Shown piece after piece: positions 16,374-24,033 of a stretch of DNA of 64,000 nucleotides. Both the position numbers and the translations under genes were made by a program. Location of the stretch: the NCBI RefSeq assembly GCF_039537985.1, contig NZ_BAABBN010000017.1:62001-126000 (forward strand), given 5' to 3'. This stretch comes from Litoribacillus peritrichatus. GTDB taxonomy: Bacteria; Pseudomonadota; Gammaproteobacteria; Pseudomonadales; Litoribrevibacteraceae. A model generated the notes under the pieces. The model saw nothing but the letters and a program-made list of their open reading frames with translations, had not been told where the DNA came from and ran no database searches. Numbering within the stretch: position 1 is the stretch's first letter; every line of letters starts with the position of its first letter.

Positions 16374-16850
16374 ATGTTACTGAGACCGATAGAAACAAAA
16401 GATAATCCGGCCATTGAGGGTGTCATTCGGACTGTATTAACCGAGTTCGGGGCGAATAAGCCGGGGTTTGCCTGGCAGGACCCGGAGCTGAGCCGACTGT
16501 CAACGGTGTATCAGTCGCAAGCGTGTTGTTACTTAGTGGTAGAGCACATGGGGAAGGTGGTTGGCGGCGGAGGCATTGCTCCGTTTGTATGTGATCGGCC
16601 AAAGGTGTGCGAGTTACAAAAAATGTACTTGTTGCCGGAAACTCGCGGGCTGGGGTTTGGTCAGGTGCTGATGACGGAACTGATGTCCAAAGCAAGTTCA
16701 TTCGGTTATCAGTGCTGTTACCTTGAAACCATTGCAGAGATGAAAGGCGCGAACGCTCTGTATCAGAAAAACGGTTTTAAACGCATCGACCAGCGTCTGG
16801 GCAACAGCGGTCACAGTGCATGCGATGTTTTGTATCTGAAAGAGCTGTAG
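16374..16850 (+). CDS. GNAT-family N-acetyltransferase
   Basis: 158 residues of the GNAT fold. Visible are the VVEHMGKVVGGGGIAPF beta-strand region, then the acetyl-CoA-binding ETRGLGFGQVLM (R-G-x-G pattern) and the C-terminal YLETIAEMKGANALYQKNGF typical of the family. An excellent ribosome-binding site AAGGAGGTGG lies six bases before the ATG. The substrate cannot be predicted. It is a lone gene: the 286 bp upstream separate it from a divergent operon, and it converges on the LysR gene with a 14-bp gap. Confidence 0.88.
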   Translation: MLLRPIETKDNPAIEGVIRTVLTEFGANKPGFAWQDPELSRLSTVYQSQACCYLVVEHMGKVVGGGGIAPFVCDRPKVCELQKMYLLPETRGLGFGQVLMTELMSKASSFGYQCCYLETIAEMKGANALYQKNGFKRIDQRLGNSGHSACDVLYLKEL

Positions 16851-16864
16851 CCTCTGGCGGAGGT

Positions 16865-17797
16865 TCAGAATTCAAGGTGATCCAGTATCAGTTGCCGAAA
16901 CCATTGTTGTTCCGGTGGCTTGTGTTGGCGCTGGTGCCAAATGGCTTTGTAAGAAAAGGAAGGCGTCACCAATTCTTTGGGAATGGGTAAGGTGGTTAAG
17001 CCCAGCTGTTCAAACAGAGAGTCATTAATCCCTTTACCGCCCAGCATGACATAATCGGTCACTCGTAAGCTTTGTAATGCACTGTTGATGTTGTGGGTTT
17101 CAAGGACGATGTGCCGCTCTTTCCCCAAGGCGGCCAGTGCTGCCTGGTCTTTTTGGTGAGTGTCGTTGAATTCCGGGATCACCATTTTAATGAACGAATA
17201 CGATAGAAAGTCGTCCAGATTTGCGTGGCCTTGATTGTTTATGCGCTGAATGAGTGGGTGGTCTTTTCTTAAAATGGCACAGGGAGCAATTTTAACCACT
17301 TCGTGCTGATAAAAATTGGCGCGGTCAATTTCCACCAGATTAACGGCAAGGTCGAGTTGGCCGGAAGCCATTTCATCAAAACTTTTCTTGGTCCAGGGTT
17401 TGATATGCAGCTTTACTTTGGGGGCTACCTGGCTAAGTGTCCGTAACAACGCGGGACATAGCTTGACCGCAATGTGGTCCATCAGTGATACCCTAAATAC
17501 CCGATCACATTCAGCCGGATCAAAGACAGGCGGTTCCACTAACTGCTTGAAATGCTCTAAGGCCGTGTAAAGCGGCTCCCTGAGTGCGAGTGCCCGCTCG
17601 GTGGGTTGAATGCCATGGGTTGTGCGGAAGAATAAATCTTCACCAAACATGTCTTTTAAGCGAGCCATCATCTTACTCATGGCTGATTGGGTGACATAAA
17701 GTCGCTCCGCAGCGCGGGACACGTTTTGCTCTTCCAGCAATACCTGAAACGCCACTAACAGTTTGATGTCGTATCGAGCCAGTTCTTCCAGTTTCAT
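16865..17797 (-). CDS. LysR-family transcriptional regulator
   Basis: 310 residues. The N-terminal winged helix (SRAAERLYVTQSAMSKMMARLK, about residues 27-48) is followed by a linker helix and two half-domains of the periplasmic-binding type that sense a co-inducer. The tail KPPEQQWFRQLILDHL is the usual family ending. It lies 40 bp downstream of the FadL-type porin gene on the same strand, an unusual order for LysR, which more often faces its target. The regulated genes are unknown, but the porin is the closest candidate. Confidence 0.9.
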   Translation of the reverse strand: MKLEELARYDIKLLVAFQVLLEEQNVSRAAERLYVTQSAMSKMMARLKDMFGEDLFFRTTHGIQPTERALALREPLYTALEHFKQLVEPPVFDPAECDRVFRVSLMDHIAVKLCPALLRTLSQVAPKVKLHIKPWTKKSFDEMASGQLDLAVNLVEIDRANFYQHEVVKIAPCAILRKDHPLIQRINNQGHANLDDFLSYSFIKMVIPEFNDTHQKDQAALAALGKERHIVLETHNINSALQSLRVTDYVMLGGKGINDSLFEQLGLTTLPIPKELVTPSFSYKAIWHQRQHKPPEQQWFRQLILDHLEF

Positions 17798-17837
17798 ACC
17801 ATAGCGGCCTTGTGAGCAAACGTCTCTTGGATATACG

Positions 17838-19106
17838 TTAAAATTTATAGTTTACCGATAAAGAACCGGCGATGGCACTGTTATCATAATCACCTGCCGG
17901 ACTGGCCAACAGGCCTTCGTGCTCTTCAATTTTAGCGTTACCCAAGTCTGCATATTCCAAACCCAGTGATAATTGCGTTTGATCGTCCATCTGATACATG
18001 GCGCCCAAAGTGTAGCGTTTAATGTCATCCAGAGGCAGGTCGGCCGTACGGTCTTCCGTTTCCACCGGGCTTTCGTCATAAGAGAAACCGGCCTGCAGGG
18101 TCAGGTCTTGAGTGAGCTTGTAATGGCCTCCGATGGCGTAACGGTTGGCGTCTTGCCAGTTCCGTTCGATCGGAATGTCCAGCCCGTCGCCCAACTCGGC
18201 ACTGATGGTGGTGGTTTCGAAGCTGCTGTAAAAGGTGCGGCCTACGTCCCACAGAAACGCAGTTTTATCGGTGACCTGATGATAACCACTGACCATAACA
18301 CTGGCCGGGTTCTCCCAGTTCAGGCGCGTGGTGGCGCTGCTGTCCATTAAAGGGGTTCCGCCGATGTTGGCGGTGATGTCGGCATCGCCTTTGAGGTCGG
18401 TTTCCACTTCCGAGCGATAGACCACGCCCATGCGATGATCCTGATTGAACTCCCACATGGCTCCGGCGGTCCAGCCGTAATCGATACCGTGAGCGTCCAG
18501 CGCCATATCAGCTTCTGCGGTTTGTTCAAAAGGCCCGACGCCAACGGTAAAACTTGGAGACAACTCCTGCTCGGCCGTGGTGTAGTTGATGTTCACCCCG
18601 CCGCCCAGTGATAAGTGTTCGTTGACTCGATAAGAAATCGTCGGCTGGGCCTGAATGGTTTGGACGCTGGCGGAGGTTACCGCATTACTGCCGGTCCATT
18701 GACTGCCGTAGTCAATTTCACTGCCGAACGGTGCCAGCACAGTGAAGCCGAGTTTTACGTCATCGCTCAGGCTGTGCACGTAAGCAAAGGATGGTATCAC
18801 GACGGTGCTGCCGGAGTCGCCGCCACTTTCCTGGGTTGAATCGGCGGCATCAAATTGTAAGTCGGTGTCTGCGACGATGGCACCAAAGCCGATCTGATTG
18901 CCCTCGACCAATGACATGGTGGCCGGGTTGGCCCAGCTCGAACCTGCACCATTGCCTTCGGCCGCATGGCCTGCACCGGCGGTACCAAAGTTGGATGAAC
19001 CAGGCATGAGTTGCAAACCCACGGCGTGAACGTTTGAGGCCAATAACGGACCGCCCATAGCCACCGCTGTTAATAGGGAAGTTTTCTTGAGTTTGTTGGC
19101 GTTCAT
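17838..19106 (-). CDS. FadL/OmpP1/TodX-family outer-membrane channel
   Basis: 422 residues with a signal peptide ending NVHA. The next residues (GLQLMPGSSNFGTAGAG, then SSWANPATMS) are the conserved N-terminal hatch and NPA motif of FadL-type channels, which carry long-chain fatty acids or hydrophobic compounds across the outer membrane. Repeated amphipathic strands follow, and the protein ends in an aromatic residue (SLSVNYKF), as expected for insertion by BAM. Length is typical. Which hydrophobic substrate it carries is not visible. Confidence 0.92.
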   Translation of the reverse strand: MNANKLKKTSLLTAVAMGGPLLASNVHAVGLQLMPGSSNFGTAGAGHAAEGNGAGSSWANPATMSLVEGNQIGFGAIVADTDLQFDAADSTQESGGDSGSTVVIPSFAYVHSLSDDVKLGFTVLAPFGSEIDYGSQWTGSNAVTSASVQTIQAQPTISYRVNEHLSLGGGVNINYTTAEQELSPSFTVGVGPFEQTAEADMALDAHGIDYGWTAGAMWEFNQDHRMGVVYRSEVETDLKGDADITANIGGTPLMDSSATTRLNWENPASVMVSGYHQVTDKTAFLWDVGRTFYSSFETTTISAELGDGLDIPIERNWQDANRYAIGGHYKLTQDLTLQAGFSYDESPVETEDRTADLPLDDIKRYTLGAMYQMDDQTQLSLGLEYADLGNAKIEEHEGLLASPAGDYDNSAIAGSLSVNYKF

Positions 19107-19275
19107 TAAGCAGCCCTTCTCCGTTGTCTGTTGAGGGCTGCCAATCTAACCTTTGACCGAATGGTTAAGGTAATGAAGTTTTGGACTACTGGATATTCCT
19201 GTAAGGAACGGAACTTTTTATAAAATTTCTGACAAGGAATAATGTGTTTTGTATAAGTTTGTGCTCACTTACAGT

Positions 19276-20232
19276 TTAATCCTCGGTAGCATTGCGTGTT
19301 GTCTGCAGCGATATTAAAAAATATTTCATTGCATTTGGGTCTTTGGTGGAGATATGCCCGTCGTTTTGGTGCTGTTGAAAGGTTTGTTCGGTGTCGATGC
19401 GGGATAACCAGAAACGTAACGCTGCCGCTTGCTGCATGATCGGCAGTGCGGTTTGTTCAGCAGCAGACAGCGGGCGTAAACTTTGATAGCCATCTAACAT
19501 TGCTTGATATTTAACGCCGTCACATTGATGGCGGTCATCGTACGCCCAGTCGTTTAAGGTGATTGCAAGATCGAAAACAGCGAGGTCGTAACTGGCATTA
19601 AACAGGTCAATGATGGCGGTCAGCTTTCCTTCGTTGACCAGTACGTTATCTGCAAATAAGTCACCGTGCACACTGGTTTTGGGTAAGCCCTCACAGACCG
19701 ACAAATAGTCGCTGATCACCGATTGAATCAGTTGGACGTCATCATCTGGCAGGTTACTGAATGCATGGACACTTGCTTGCCAGAACGCAAGCCCCTTCGG
19801 GCACGCGTGTTGTTGGGGATAACTTTCTCCAACCTGATGGAAGCGGGCCAGACCTGCGCCGCACTGAAAACATAACTCGGTTGTGATCTGTTCTGGTGGC
19901 CGGCCCGGTAAGCGCGGAAAGACTGCGCCCGGTTTATCATGCAAGGTGATTAAACGGTGGCCTGCTTTATTCAGTAACGGGTCGGGAACCGGTACGCCAC
20001 CCTGATACAAGTGATCATAGAGTTCGAGGTAATAAGGCAAAGACGCAGGTTGTGTGTATTCGAACAAAGTGAACACCCACTCGTTGATCTGGTGGTCTTT
20101 TTGAGTTTTAAAGAAATACGTGGTGTTTTCAATGCCGTCCGCAACCCCTTTAAATTCAATGGGCGTACCTAATTGATAGGCTTGGCTGATGTATTCAAAA
20201 TCTTGCTGATCTAACTGGGTGTATACGGACAT
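19276..20232 (-). CDS. thrB: Homoserine kinase, APH-fold type
   Basis: 318 residues of the aminoglycoside-phosphotransferase-like homoserine kinase found in Pseudomonas and relatives, not the GHMP type of E. coli. Landmarks are GVADGIENTTYFF (about 30-42), FTLFEYT, the catalytic loop VHGDLFADNVL (about 190) and the metal-binding IIDLFNASYDLAVFDLAITLNDW (about 207-229). It phosphorylates homoserine in threonine synthesis. The gene lies next to a DUF2782 gene and divergent from polA, the order also found in Pseudomonas, which supports the assignment. A kinase of similar fold with another alcohol substrate is the main alternative. Confidence 0.88.
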   Translation of the reverse strand: MSVYTQLDQQDFEYISQAYQLGTPIEFKGVADGIENTTYFFKTQKDHQINEWVFTLFEYTQPASLPYYLELYDHLYQGGVPVPDPLLNKAGHRLITLHDKPGAVFPRLPGRPPEQITTELCFQCGAGLARFHQVGESYPQQHACPKGLAFWQASVHAFSNLPDDDVQLIQSVISDYLSVCEGLPKTSVHGDLFADNVLVNEGKLTAIIDLFNASYDLAVFDLAITLNDWAYDDRHQCDGVKYQAMLDGYQSLRPLSAAEQTALPIMQQAAALRFWLSRIDTEQTFQQHQNDGHISTKDPNAMKYFLISLQTTRNATED

Positions 20233-20256
20233 AAAAAGGCTCTGACTGCAGAGTGA

Positions 20257-20562
20257 TTACCACTCAAGAATTTTCCAACCGGGGACTAATAACTGAGATT
20301 CGTCAGTGCGAATCATCTGGCCGCTTTCGGCGGGTACCAAATAATAGGCGGGCGCATTTTTTGGCTCCACTTTAATTTCCACCAGAATACCATTCACATA
20401 ATATTCCGAAATCTTTTTATTTTCGCTTTGTTTAATAATGACTTCCGGCTCGGAGATGTCATTCTCGGTTTCCGCAAAACCCGGGTTGCTAAACGTCGCA
20501 AAGGTAAACAGCAAACCTGTGGCAAATGCGAGTCTGTATAAACGTGATCTTGGTTGTTTCAT
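20257..20562 (-). CDS. DUF2782-family exported protein
   Basis: 101 residues: a signal peptide (about 10-30, ending GFAETE) followed by a small domain with EPEVIIKQSENKKISEYYVNG, KVEPKNAPAYYLV and the terminal PGWKILEW, all characteristic of DUF2782. Members are short secreted proteins of unknown role that sit beside thrB and polA in many gammaproteobacteria. The stop is 24 bp from the start of thrB on the same strand, so the two are probably co-transcribed. Confidence 0.85.
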   Translation of the reverse strand: MKQPRSRLYRLAFATGLLFTFATFSNPGFAETENDISEPEVIIKQSENKKISEYYVNGILVEIKVEPKNAPAYYLVPAESGQMIRTDESQLLVPGWKILEW

Positions 20563-20729
20563 GGCTTAACCCTCTGCCGTCTGCTAATATCTTGCGCCAG
20601 TTCGATGATAACGGTTTGGGTATCCCGCTGTACACTGCCCATCGATTTGTTCCTGTCTGTATTCATGGTTTTCTAGCTGTCAGACAATAACGTTTTGCTT
20701 TCGTTTGTTTAATTCTGGATGAGTTTGTT

Positions 20730-23495
20730 ATGAGTGATCAGCCTGCCGCTCCCTTAATTCTAGTCGATGGATCATCATATTTGTTCCGCGCCTTCCACGG
20801 TTTGCCGCCGTTAACCAATAAAGACGGTCACCCAACGGGCGCGATCAAAGGCGTCATCAGCATGTTACGTCGCATGTTGAATGATTATCCGGGCAGTGAT
20901 GTGTCGGTAATTTTTGATGCCAAAGGCAAAACGTTCCGTAATGATATGTACGAAGAATACAAAGCCAATCGTCCGCCGATGCCGGACGATCTGAGAGTCC
21001 AGATTCAACCGATTCACGACATTATTCGCGCGATGGGTTTACCCTTGGTGGTGGTGGAAGGGGTTGAGGCAGACGATGTCATTGGTACCCTGTGTCGTCA
21101 GGCCACCGAGCAAGGTGTGGATACCATCGTCTCGACGGGCGATAAAGATATGGCGCAGCTGGTGACCGAACATGTCTCGCTGATTAATACCATGACCAAT
21201 ACCACCATGGATCAGGCTGGGGTGGTGGAAAAGTTTGGCCTCAAGCCGGAACAGATCATTGATTATCTGGCGCTGATGGGCGACAAGGTGGATAACATTC
21301 CCGGTGTTCAGGGATGCGGTCCGAAGACCGCTGTAAAGTGGTTGCTGCAATATGAAACCCTGGAAAACCTGATTGAACATGCCGATGAAATCAAAGGCAA
21401 AATCGGTGAAAAACTGCGAGCCAGTCTGGATCAGATTCCGTTGTCGAAAGCGTTAGCGACGATCAAATGCGATGTACCGCTGGATAAAGGCCCGAAAGAC
21501 TTTCAGCTGGAAACCCCGGACAACGATATTTTATTGGACTTCTTTGAAACGTTTGGTTTTAAAGGTTGGGTGGAAGAGCTTAAAAAACAGGGGGCATCCG
21601 GCTCTGGTGCCATGTCGGTGGCGGCCAGCCCGGTGAAGGCCGAAGACCAGGCAGAATCTCAGGACATTGAACCCCCGGAGATTGCAGAAACCGACTACCA
21701 AACCCTGCTGACCGAAAATGCGTTGATGGGCTGGGTGGCTCAGGCGTCCAAGAAACCGCTGTACGCATATTATCCGGTGGTTTCGGATGATCATTATAAG
21801 GCGGCCAAACTGATCGGTCTGGCTTTGAGTATTGAACCGGGTAAAGCGGTTTATGTGCCGTTTGCTCATGATGTGGTGGGTGCACCTGAACAGCTGTCGG
21901 CAGATCAGGCATTGTCCATTTTGTCGCCTGTGTTATCCGGTGGGCACTGCAATCAGGTTGGTTATAACACCAAAAAAGACAGTCACATTCTGGCGAACTA
22001 CAACACTGAGTTGGTTGGACAGGTTCATGATGTGATGTTGCAGTCTTACGTGTTTAATTCTGTGGATTCCAAGCACGAGCTGACCGACATGGCGTTCACT
22101 TATCTTAATCAGACCATCGACAAAGATGAAGTGTTGCAGGGCAAGGGTAAAAAACGTTTGGCGGCGGGTCAGATTGAAATCGAGGCAATGACAGATTTTG
22201 CCTGCCAACAGGTGGACATGATCATTCGCTTGTATCAGGTATTAACGGCCAAACTGAAGCAGGAAAGTCAGTTGGAATGGGTGTATCAATGGATCGAGCG
22301 CAAGTTGTCACCGGTGTTGTCGGACATCGAAGCGAACGGTGTGACGCTGGATCAGGCGGAGCTGCATCAGCAAAGCACGCACTTGGCGGATACTTTGGCT
22401 GAGATTGAGCAAAAAGCCTACGACTTAGTGGGCGAGCCGTTTAACATGAACTCGCCCAAGCAGATCGGCGAAGTCCTGTATGAAAAGCTTGAATTGCCGG
22501 TGAAAAAGAAAACGCCAAAAGGCGCTCCGTCTACGGCCGAGCCGGTGCTTCAGGAGTTGGCTCAGGAGTTTGAACTGCCTCGTTTGATTTTGACCAACCG
22601 CAGTTTGGCCAAGCTGAAATCCACTTACACCGATGCCTTGCCCGAATTGATTCGACCGGAATCGGGTCGGCTGCACACCACTTATCAACAGGCTGTTGCG
22701 GCCACAGGTCGCTTATCTTCGACCGACCCGAATTTACAGAACATTCCGATCCGTACCGAAGAAGGTCGTAAAGTACGTAAGGCGTTTGTTGCGCCGGCAG
22801 GTTATAAAATTCTGGCAGCGGACTATTCGCAGGTTGAGTTGCGAATCATGGCCCATTTATCGGGTGATGAAGGTCTGGTGTCGGCGTTCCGGAATAATCT
22901 GGATGTACACAGAGCCACCGCAGCCGAAGTTTTCCATGAAACCTTAGACGAAGTGACGGCGGATCAACGTCGTAAAGCGAAAGCCATTAACTTCGGTTTG
23001 ATTTATGGTATGTCGGCGTTTGGTCTGGCACAGCAGCTGGACATTTCACGTGGCGAAGCCGGCGAATACGTGAAGCGCTATTTTGAAAAATATCCGGGCG
23101 TGAAAGAATACATGGATCAAACCCGTGGTGAAGCAGAAGACAAAGGTTACGTCGAAACCTTGTTTGGCCGCCGTTTGTATTTACCGGGCATCCGGGCTTC
23201 TAATCAAATGGTCAAACAAGGCGCGTTAAGAACGGCGATCAACGCTCCGATGCAGGGAACGGCGGCGGACATCATCAAAATGGCGATGATTGATGTGCAT
23301 AACTGGTTACGAGAGTCACACCTCAACGCGCGCATTGTCATGCAGGTTCACGATGAATTGGTGCTGGAAGTGGCGGAAGCTGAAGTTGAAGCGGTGACCG
23401 AAGGCATTCGTTTCCGTATGGAGAATGCGGCCTCGCTGGCGGTGCCGTTGCTGGTGGATGTGGGTGTGGGCGATTCCTGGGATGAAGCCCACTAA
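20730..23495 (+). CDS. polA: DNA polymerase I with substituted proofreading site
   Basis: 921 residues in the usual three domains. The 5' nuclease (1 to about 290) is intact: LVDGSSYLFRAFHG, EADDVIGTL, STGDKDMAQLV, GDKVDNIPGV. The polymerase (about 520-921) is intact: YSQVELRIMAHLSGD, the O helix RRKAKAINFGLIYGMSAFGL and the catalytic MQVHDELVLEV. The middle 3'-5' exonuclease domain keeps its fold (IEPGKAVYVPFAHD, HILANYNTEL), but the metal-binding residues are largely lost. E. coli Asp355-Thr-Glu357 aligns to Tyr348-Pro-Val350 and Asp501 to Gln494; only Asp424 (here Asp417) remains. The enzyme should still repair and process Okazaki fragments but probably cannot proofread. Confidence 0.97.
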   Translation: MSDQPAAPLILVDGSSYLFRAFHGLPPLTNKDGHPTGAIKGVISMLRRMLNDYPGSDVSVIFDAKGKTFRNDMYEEYKANRPPMPDDLRVQIQPIHDIIRAMGLPLVVVEGVEADDVIGTLCRQATEQGVDTIVSTGDKDMAQLVTEHVSLINTMTNTTMDQAGVVEKFGLKPEQIIDYLALMGDKVDNIPGVQGCGPKTAVKWLLQYETLENLIEHADEIKGKIGEKLRASLDQIPLSKALATIKCDVPLDKGPKDFQLETPDNDILLDFFETFGFKGWVEELKKQGASGSGAMSVAASPVKAEDQAESQDIEPPEIAETDYQTLLTENALMGWVAQASKKPLYAYYPVVSDDHYKAAKLIGLALSIEPGKAVYVPFAHDVVGAPEQLSADQALSILSPVLSGGHCNQVGYNTKKDSHILANYNTELVGQVHDVMLQSYVFNSVDSKHELTDMAFTYLNQTIDKDEVLQGKGKKRLAAGQIEIEAMTDFACQQVDMIIRLYQVLTAKLKQESQLEWVYQWIERKLSPVLSDIEANGVTLDQAELHQQSTHLADTLAEIEQKAYDLVGEPFNMNSPKQIGEVLYEKLELPVKKKTPKGAPSTAEPVLQELAQEFELPRLILTNRSLAKLKSTYTDALPELIRPESGRLHTTYQQAVAATGRLSSTDPNLQNIPIRTEEGRKVRKAFVAPAGYKILAADYSQVELRIMAHLSGDEGLVSAFRNNLDVHRATAAEVFHETLDEVTADQRRKAKAINFGLIYGMSAFGLAQQLDISRGEAGEYVKRYFEKYPGVKEYMDQTRGEAEDKGYVETLFGRRLYLPGIRASNQMVKQGALRTAINAPMQGTAADIIKMAMIDVHNWLRESHLNARIVMQVHDELVLEVAEAEVEAVTEGIRFRMENAASLAVPLLVDVGVGDSWDEAH

Positions 23496-23562
23496 CGAGC
23501 CACTCCGCAGGTTCAAACGGTTGTTTTAAATAAATTTCAAATATTTATGAACCAAATTGAGG

Positions 23563-23582
23563 TATTGAGTTCTAACTCAATA
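23563..23582. repeat. 20-bp inverted repeat downstream of polA
   Basis: TATTGAGTT-CT-AACTCAATA, a perfect 9-bp inverted repeat about 70 bp past the polA stop. The size fits a regulator operator. It overlaps the region that would hold the promoter of the candidate small RNA that follows. Confidence 0.55.
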
Positions 23583-23599
23583 ACACGCACATAATGTGC

Positions 23600-23721
23600 C
23601 ATACGTCATGTGTTTCACTCTTTGTATTTCATACCGAGTATTTCATACCGAGCGTGTAGTGTTTTCCTCGTTATTCTCTGTTTTCAGGTAGTTAGCCCCG
23701 ATATTTATCGGGGCTTTTTTT
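23600..23721 (+). ncRNA. Candidate small RNA at the Spot 42/ErsA position
   Basis: About 120 bases between a possible -10 (CATAAT, 23590-23595) and a strong intrinsic terminator, with no ORF. The position immediately downstream of polA is where Spot 42 lies in enterics and ErsA in Pseudomonas, as far as I recall. The middle is rich in T (GTTTTCCTCGTTATTCTCTG), as expected for an Hfq-binding, seed-exposing region. The -35 (TTGAGT, 23565) is spaced 19 bases from the -10, longer than ideal. A tandem 14-bp repeat (GTATTTCATACCGA, 23624-23651) lies in its 5' half. Sequence alone does not show similarity to known members. Confidence 0.35.
23694..23721 (+). terminator. Intrinsic terminator downstream of polA
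   Basis: AGCCCCGAT-ATTT-ATCGGGGCT, a perfect 9-bp GC-rich stem followed by seven T. It closes polA read-through or a short RNA. Confidence 0.9.
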
Positions 23722-23971
23722 GTCTGGAATTTTTTGTCAGGAGTTTTTTGCCTGAAACTTTTGGACTGAAACTGCTTAAGAGTGGGTGATCAAGATGCAT
23801 TGCTCGCCGCTGTTGGTTTGACTCGCTTGGTTTGAAAAGCGAAGCATGGACTCTCCTATTACCAAAGTATGGCTCTAGGCCATTCTCTCTGCTCTCTAAT
23901 TATTGATATCAGCCTTTTTGCTGTTGTTTGAGTATTGACAGTGTTCGTTAGGAAAATATTTCGTTTCAATT

Positions 23972-23990
23972 GATAGTGATTATCATTATT
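23972..23990. promoter_or_regulatory. Fur box upstream of the STN-bearing receptor
   Basis: GATAGTGATTATCATTATT matches the 19-base Fur consensus (GATAATGATAATCATTATC) at 16 positions. It ends 43 bp before the receptor's ATG, near the likely promoter. It indicates repression by iron-loaded Fur. Confidence 0.75.
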
Positions 23991-24033
23991 ATTGTCGTGG
24001 TGTTGCTGGTCGTGATGTAAGCCATGAGGAAAT

